Below, one piece after another: positions 61,701-64,000 of a stretch of DNA of 64,000 bases. The translations under genes were made by a program, and so were the position numbers. The stretch's first letter is position 1; every line of letters starts with the position of its first letter. The DNA is taken from NCBI RefSeq assembly GCF_037975245.1, contig NC_092567.1, positions 24,916,876 to 24,980,875 on the forward strand, given 5' to 3'. The notes below the pieces were generated by a model, which worked only from the letters and a program-made list of their open reading frames with translations, had not been told where the DNA came from and did not search any database. The DNA comes from Apostichopus japonicus. Its lineage: Eukaryota; Echinodermata; Holothuroidea; Aspidochirotida; Stichopodidae.

Positions 61701-63129
61701 CATAGCAGCATACTGCAGTTACAGGAATACCCAGTTGCTAAGGTAAACTGCAAGAGCTTTATAATAAAAATAATGATAATATTCGATTTTTATATAGTGC
61801 TTTATACCAGCAATAGGTCTCAAAGCACTCTACAGACGTTATATTACCCCTGGTCAATGATAACCTGTCCTAGAGACAATCCCTCCAGGTGGCTGGAGTT
61901 ATATACTGCACCCAATGACATCTTCCTTTACAGGTACCTATTTAACCCCTGGGTGGAGAGAGGCAGTTGAGATAAAGCATCTTGCCCAAGGACACAACGT
62001 AATAAACTAGGCAGGAATCAAACCAGCGATCCTTGGATCACAAGTCTGACGCCTTAGCCAATTGGCCACCACGTTCTCTGAGAGCTTCATCAAGTTCCTT
62101 CACTTCTCTCTTACCTGTCTGCAGTCTACTTATGCACTTTCATTATTTTCTAGACCTCCTTTCTGATAACTAACTGTTTTTCAGTTTTAAAACAATAAAA
62201 TTAACATTCCTTGCTATACAATACAAATCTTTGCTCGTTGAAAATCAGTTTGTGATTCTTTCATAGTTAGATTCCATTAGACCTTGGTCTTTACCTTAAT
62301 GTATTGATAAATCATGAACAGGAACCTGTCTGAGAAATTATTATGGACAGCAATGAAATTAGTTGTTAGAGTGGAATACAGGCCTGTCGCATGAAGAATG
62401 CCACGTACTGAGCTACTAAACTCTTAGTTATTGATGAATCCTTTATATTTAACTATGTTGTTGCCAGGGGTGACAGTGTTTAAAAACTGATGGCATCCCA
62501 GTTTCATTCAAGATAGGTTAGAGGTGTCAAGAAAAATTGGCCATTTTGTATATAATATAAAATCAAAATCAACAAAATACTAGAAAAGTTAAACACATTT
62601 GGTAAGAGAATGTGTAAATGTAAGTTGGCCTGACATTCCGATGCTAGCAGGATCTTCTTCAAAGGCTAAATGACAAGTAACAGTAACAGAAGGGACAAAA
62701 ACACGCACAGAATACAGACAGGTTAATGAGCTTATTAACCAGTCTGTATTCTGTGCGTGTTTTTGTCCCTTCTGTTACTGTTACTTGTCATTTGGCTTTT
62801 GATCGAACTTACTTTTACACATTCTCTTACACAGGCTCTCTAGTGGATAAGCAGTTTGCTAACAGTTTTATTTTATTTTGATTATTACATTTGGTAAGAG
62901 CAAGAAAACAGGCATTGTTGGTAGGACTGAAACGTCATTGCGATTGATAAACTGATGTATCATGCAAAAACTTTTACAACCATCTTGACCATTCTGTTCA
63001 ACTTTCTTCTTCCTATTTGATATATATTTCTTTCTTTCTATTTTATTTAAGAGTTGCTTGATAAGCTTTGCTCTAAGCTGGTTTCAACATTCTCAAGAAG
63101 ATTTACTGAGTGCTTACCTAGACGTCTTG
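58751..63129 (+). CDS. CCR4/Nocturnin/Angel-type EEP nuclease, 5 exons, runs off right edge
   Basis: Coding exons: 58751-58975, 59698-59874, 60757-60933, 61575-61742 and 63052-63129, all phase 0, giving 275 residues so far. The start ATG at 58751 is preferred over 58739 because of its context CAACAATGGCT. Endonuclease/exonuclease/phosphatase motifs appear in order: VSYNILAE (Asn for Mg), IICLQEVE (catalytic Glu), MNIHLLWK and ILCGDFNHTP (Asp/Asn). The final Asp-His motif is expected beyond the window. The family removes poly(A) tails or cleaves nucleotide phosphodiester bonds. Angel-like is my best guess, but Nocturnin, PDE12 or CNOT6 relationships cannot be excluded. The donor after exon 3 (CAG|GTTTTT) is weak. 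Confidence 0.85.
61257..61560 (-). repeat. Degraded tRNA-SINE copy
   Basis: Reverse complement of the body of the SINE at 45129: CATTGGTAAC, CACCAAAGTGTGCACA, GGGGACTTCCCATA and CCTTGCCCAAGGACACAA all match in order, with many substitutions. It ends at the acceptor of nuclease exon 61575. Confidence 0.75.
61765..62085 (-). repeat. tRNA-derived SINE, minus orientation
   Basis: From an AT-rich tail (AATAATGATAATATTCG) through TATAGTGCTTTATA, CTTGCCCAAGGACACAAC and a tRNA-like head (GGAATCAAACCAGCGATCC with TTGGCCACCA). It is related to but distinct from the copy at 45129. Confidence 0.75.
62560..62900 (-). mobile_element. Penelope-like terminal fragment, minus orientation, with palindrome
   Basis: Read on the minus strand it carries CTTTGAAGAAGATCCTGCTA followed by GCATCGGAATGTCAGGCCAA, a diverged copy of the hammerhead-like region at 41659-41689. 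It is interrupted or continued by a near-perfect palindrome at 62661-62800. The flank GATAAGCAGTTTGCTAACAG matches the inverse of 41608-41628. Confidence 0.6.
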
Positions 63130-63187
63130 GTGAGTCCACTATCAAATAAACAACCCTTGACATACAGCAAGAAAGGTAGCTGAGAGG

Positions 63188-63568
63188 CAGTGGCAGAGCT
63201 AGGGGTATTGGTCAGGAGGGGCGAGAATGGTCTGTAGGGGTGCTTTCGACACTATCTAAGCGGAGCGCCACCACAGGTTGGCGCGTAGCGTACAGAAATT
63301 TTTTGAGTCAAGATACTCCCTAGATAGCCGGAAATTACCCTTTCCGGGCCTGGCTAATTTGCAGATAAACGAAGAATAAATAGGTGTCATCGCCAAATGA
63401 CACCAAAAAACTGTGACAAATGTCAATAGGTAGATGAGAGCGCAATAAAAAAGTCAATAATCGCGAATAAGTAAATAGTGGTAAAGAGCTGAAAAGGGCG
63501 CCAGCAGTCCACTTGAGTCCGTCAGGGGGGCATCCGCCCCCCCTGACTGTATGGACGCTCCGCCACTG
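63188..63568 (+). mobile_element. hAT-type MITE with intact ends
   Basis: A 381-bp element with terminal inverted repeats CAGTGGCAGAGC and (reverse complement of the right end) CAGTGGCGGAGC. It is flanked by the perfect 8-base duplication CTGAGAGG (63180-63187 and 63569-63576). Both are hallmarks of hAT elements. No transposase. It lies in the intron after the last visible nuclease exon and is the best-preserved copy in the window. Confidence 0.9.
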
Positions 63569-63576
63569 CTGAGAGG

Positions 63577-64000
63577 GACTTCAACCATGTGGCCTGAGTC
63601 AATTAGGGGAAATATTGGATAAAGTTGTATTCTTATTTTCATAATATTCTTAAGGTAAAAATGAAGACTGCCATAGGGGAGCCCAATGATATAATTGTCC
63701 CCTGGGCCTGATGTGGCTTATGATGCCACTGCAGATACAGAGAAAGATTTGTTTTACTGGTATAAACAGGCATGAGCTTTTTCCGCGAATTCGCGGAATA
63801 TCCGTGATTTCTTTCTACCTCGGGGACAAAAACTATTATCCTAACACACTGAAGCATACGCAAACTGGAGCCTATACCGCATTTTTTGCAAAGTTCCGTG
63901 ATTTTTTTTTTTACCCCAGGCTCATCCCTATATAAAGCAAGATGTTGAAAAATGCATATTAGATTTAAATTATAATGAACAGATCATAATGTTAGCTCAC
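63577..64000. other. Right edge, intronic, nothing recognised
   Basis: This should be intron of the nuclease gene. No exon with convincing splice signals is seen before the window ends. Confidence 0.4.

Overview
This window is nuclear DNA from an animal. Genes are split into short exons with GT-AG introns, intergenic DNA is AT-rich, and small transposons, minisatellites and tRNA-derived SINEs are everywhere. The gene content (CSTPP1, SAAL1, CARS1, a TBC Rab-GAP, a CCR4/Angel-type nuclease) and the repeats fit a marine invertebrate deuterostome, possibly an echinoderm. That placement is inference. No bacterial, plasmid or CRISPR features were seen.

Layout. 1-2,124: weak evidence for the 3' end of an unrecognised plus-strand gene. 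2,125-6,780: intergenic, with a fold-back element, G/C homopolymers, transposon pieces and a minisatellite. 6,781-17,321 (-): a complete 14-exon TBC-domain Rab GAP, 666 aa, with both catalytic fingers intact. 18,231-18,980: a 42-bp minisatellite whose edge supplies the stop codon of the next gene. 18,950-23,774 (-): a complete 7-exon CSTPP1 (C11orf49) orthologue, 316 aa. 26,860-33,532 (+): SAAL1, nine exons resolved; the exon carrying the ATG is only tentatively placed. 33,669-34,020: a 27-bp minisatellite. About 34,645-37,735: a composite repeat with 399-bp tandem units and seven AGGTCA-N4-AGGTCA motifs. 39,419-57,496 (-): a complete 16-exon cysteinyl-tRNA synthetase (CARS1), 737 aa. 58,751-63,129 (+): five exons of an endonuclease/exonuclease/phosphatase-fold nuclease of the CCR4/Nocturnin/Angel group, running off the right edge and divergent from CARS1.

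The exon models come from splice-site reading, phase bookkeeping and remembered family sequences. For the three genes called complete, the exon lengths sum to an exact multiple of three with no internal stop. The genes look like unrelated housekeeping or ciliary genes and do not form a pathway.

The most interesting material is how mobile and tandem DNA meets the genes. A hAT-type element inserted exactly on the SAAL1 exon 8 splice donor and its target duplication rebuilt the donor. SAAL1 exon 4 has its end and donor tandemly copied four times. SAAL1 exon 7 has a decayed partial duplicate. CSTPP1 takes its C-terminus from a minisatellite. There are several small transposons with readable target-site duplications (Mutator-like, hAT-like, TTAA-type) and several near-perfect palindromes.
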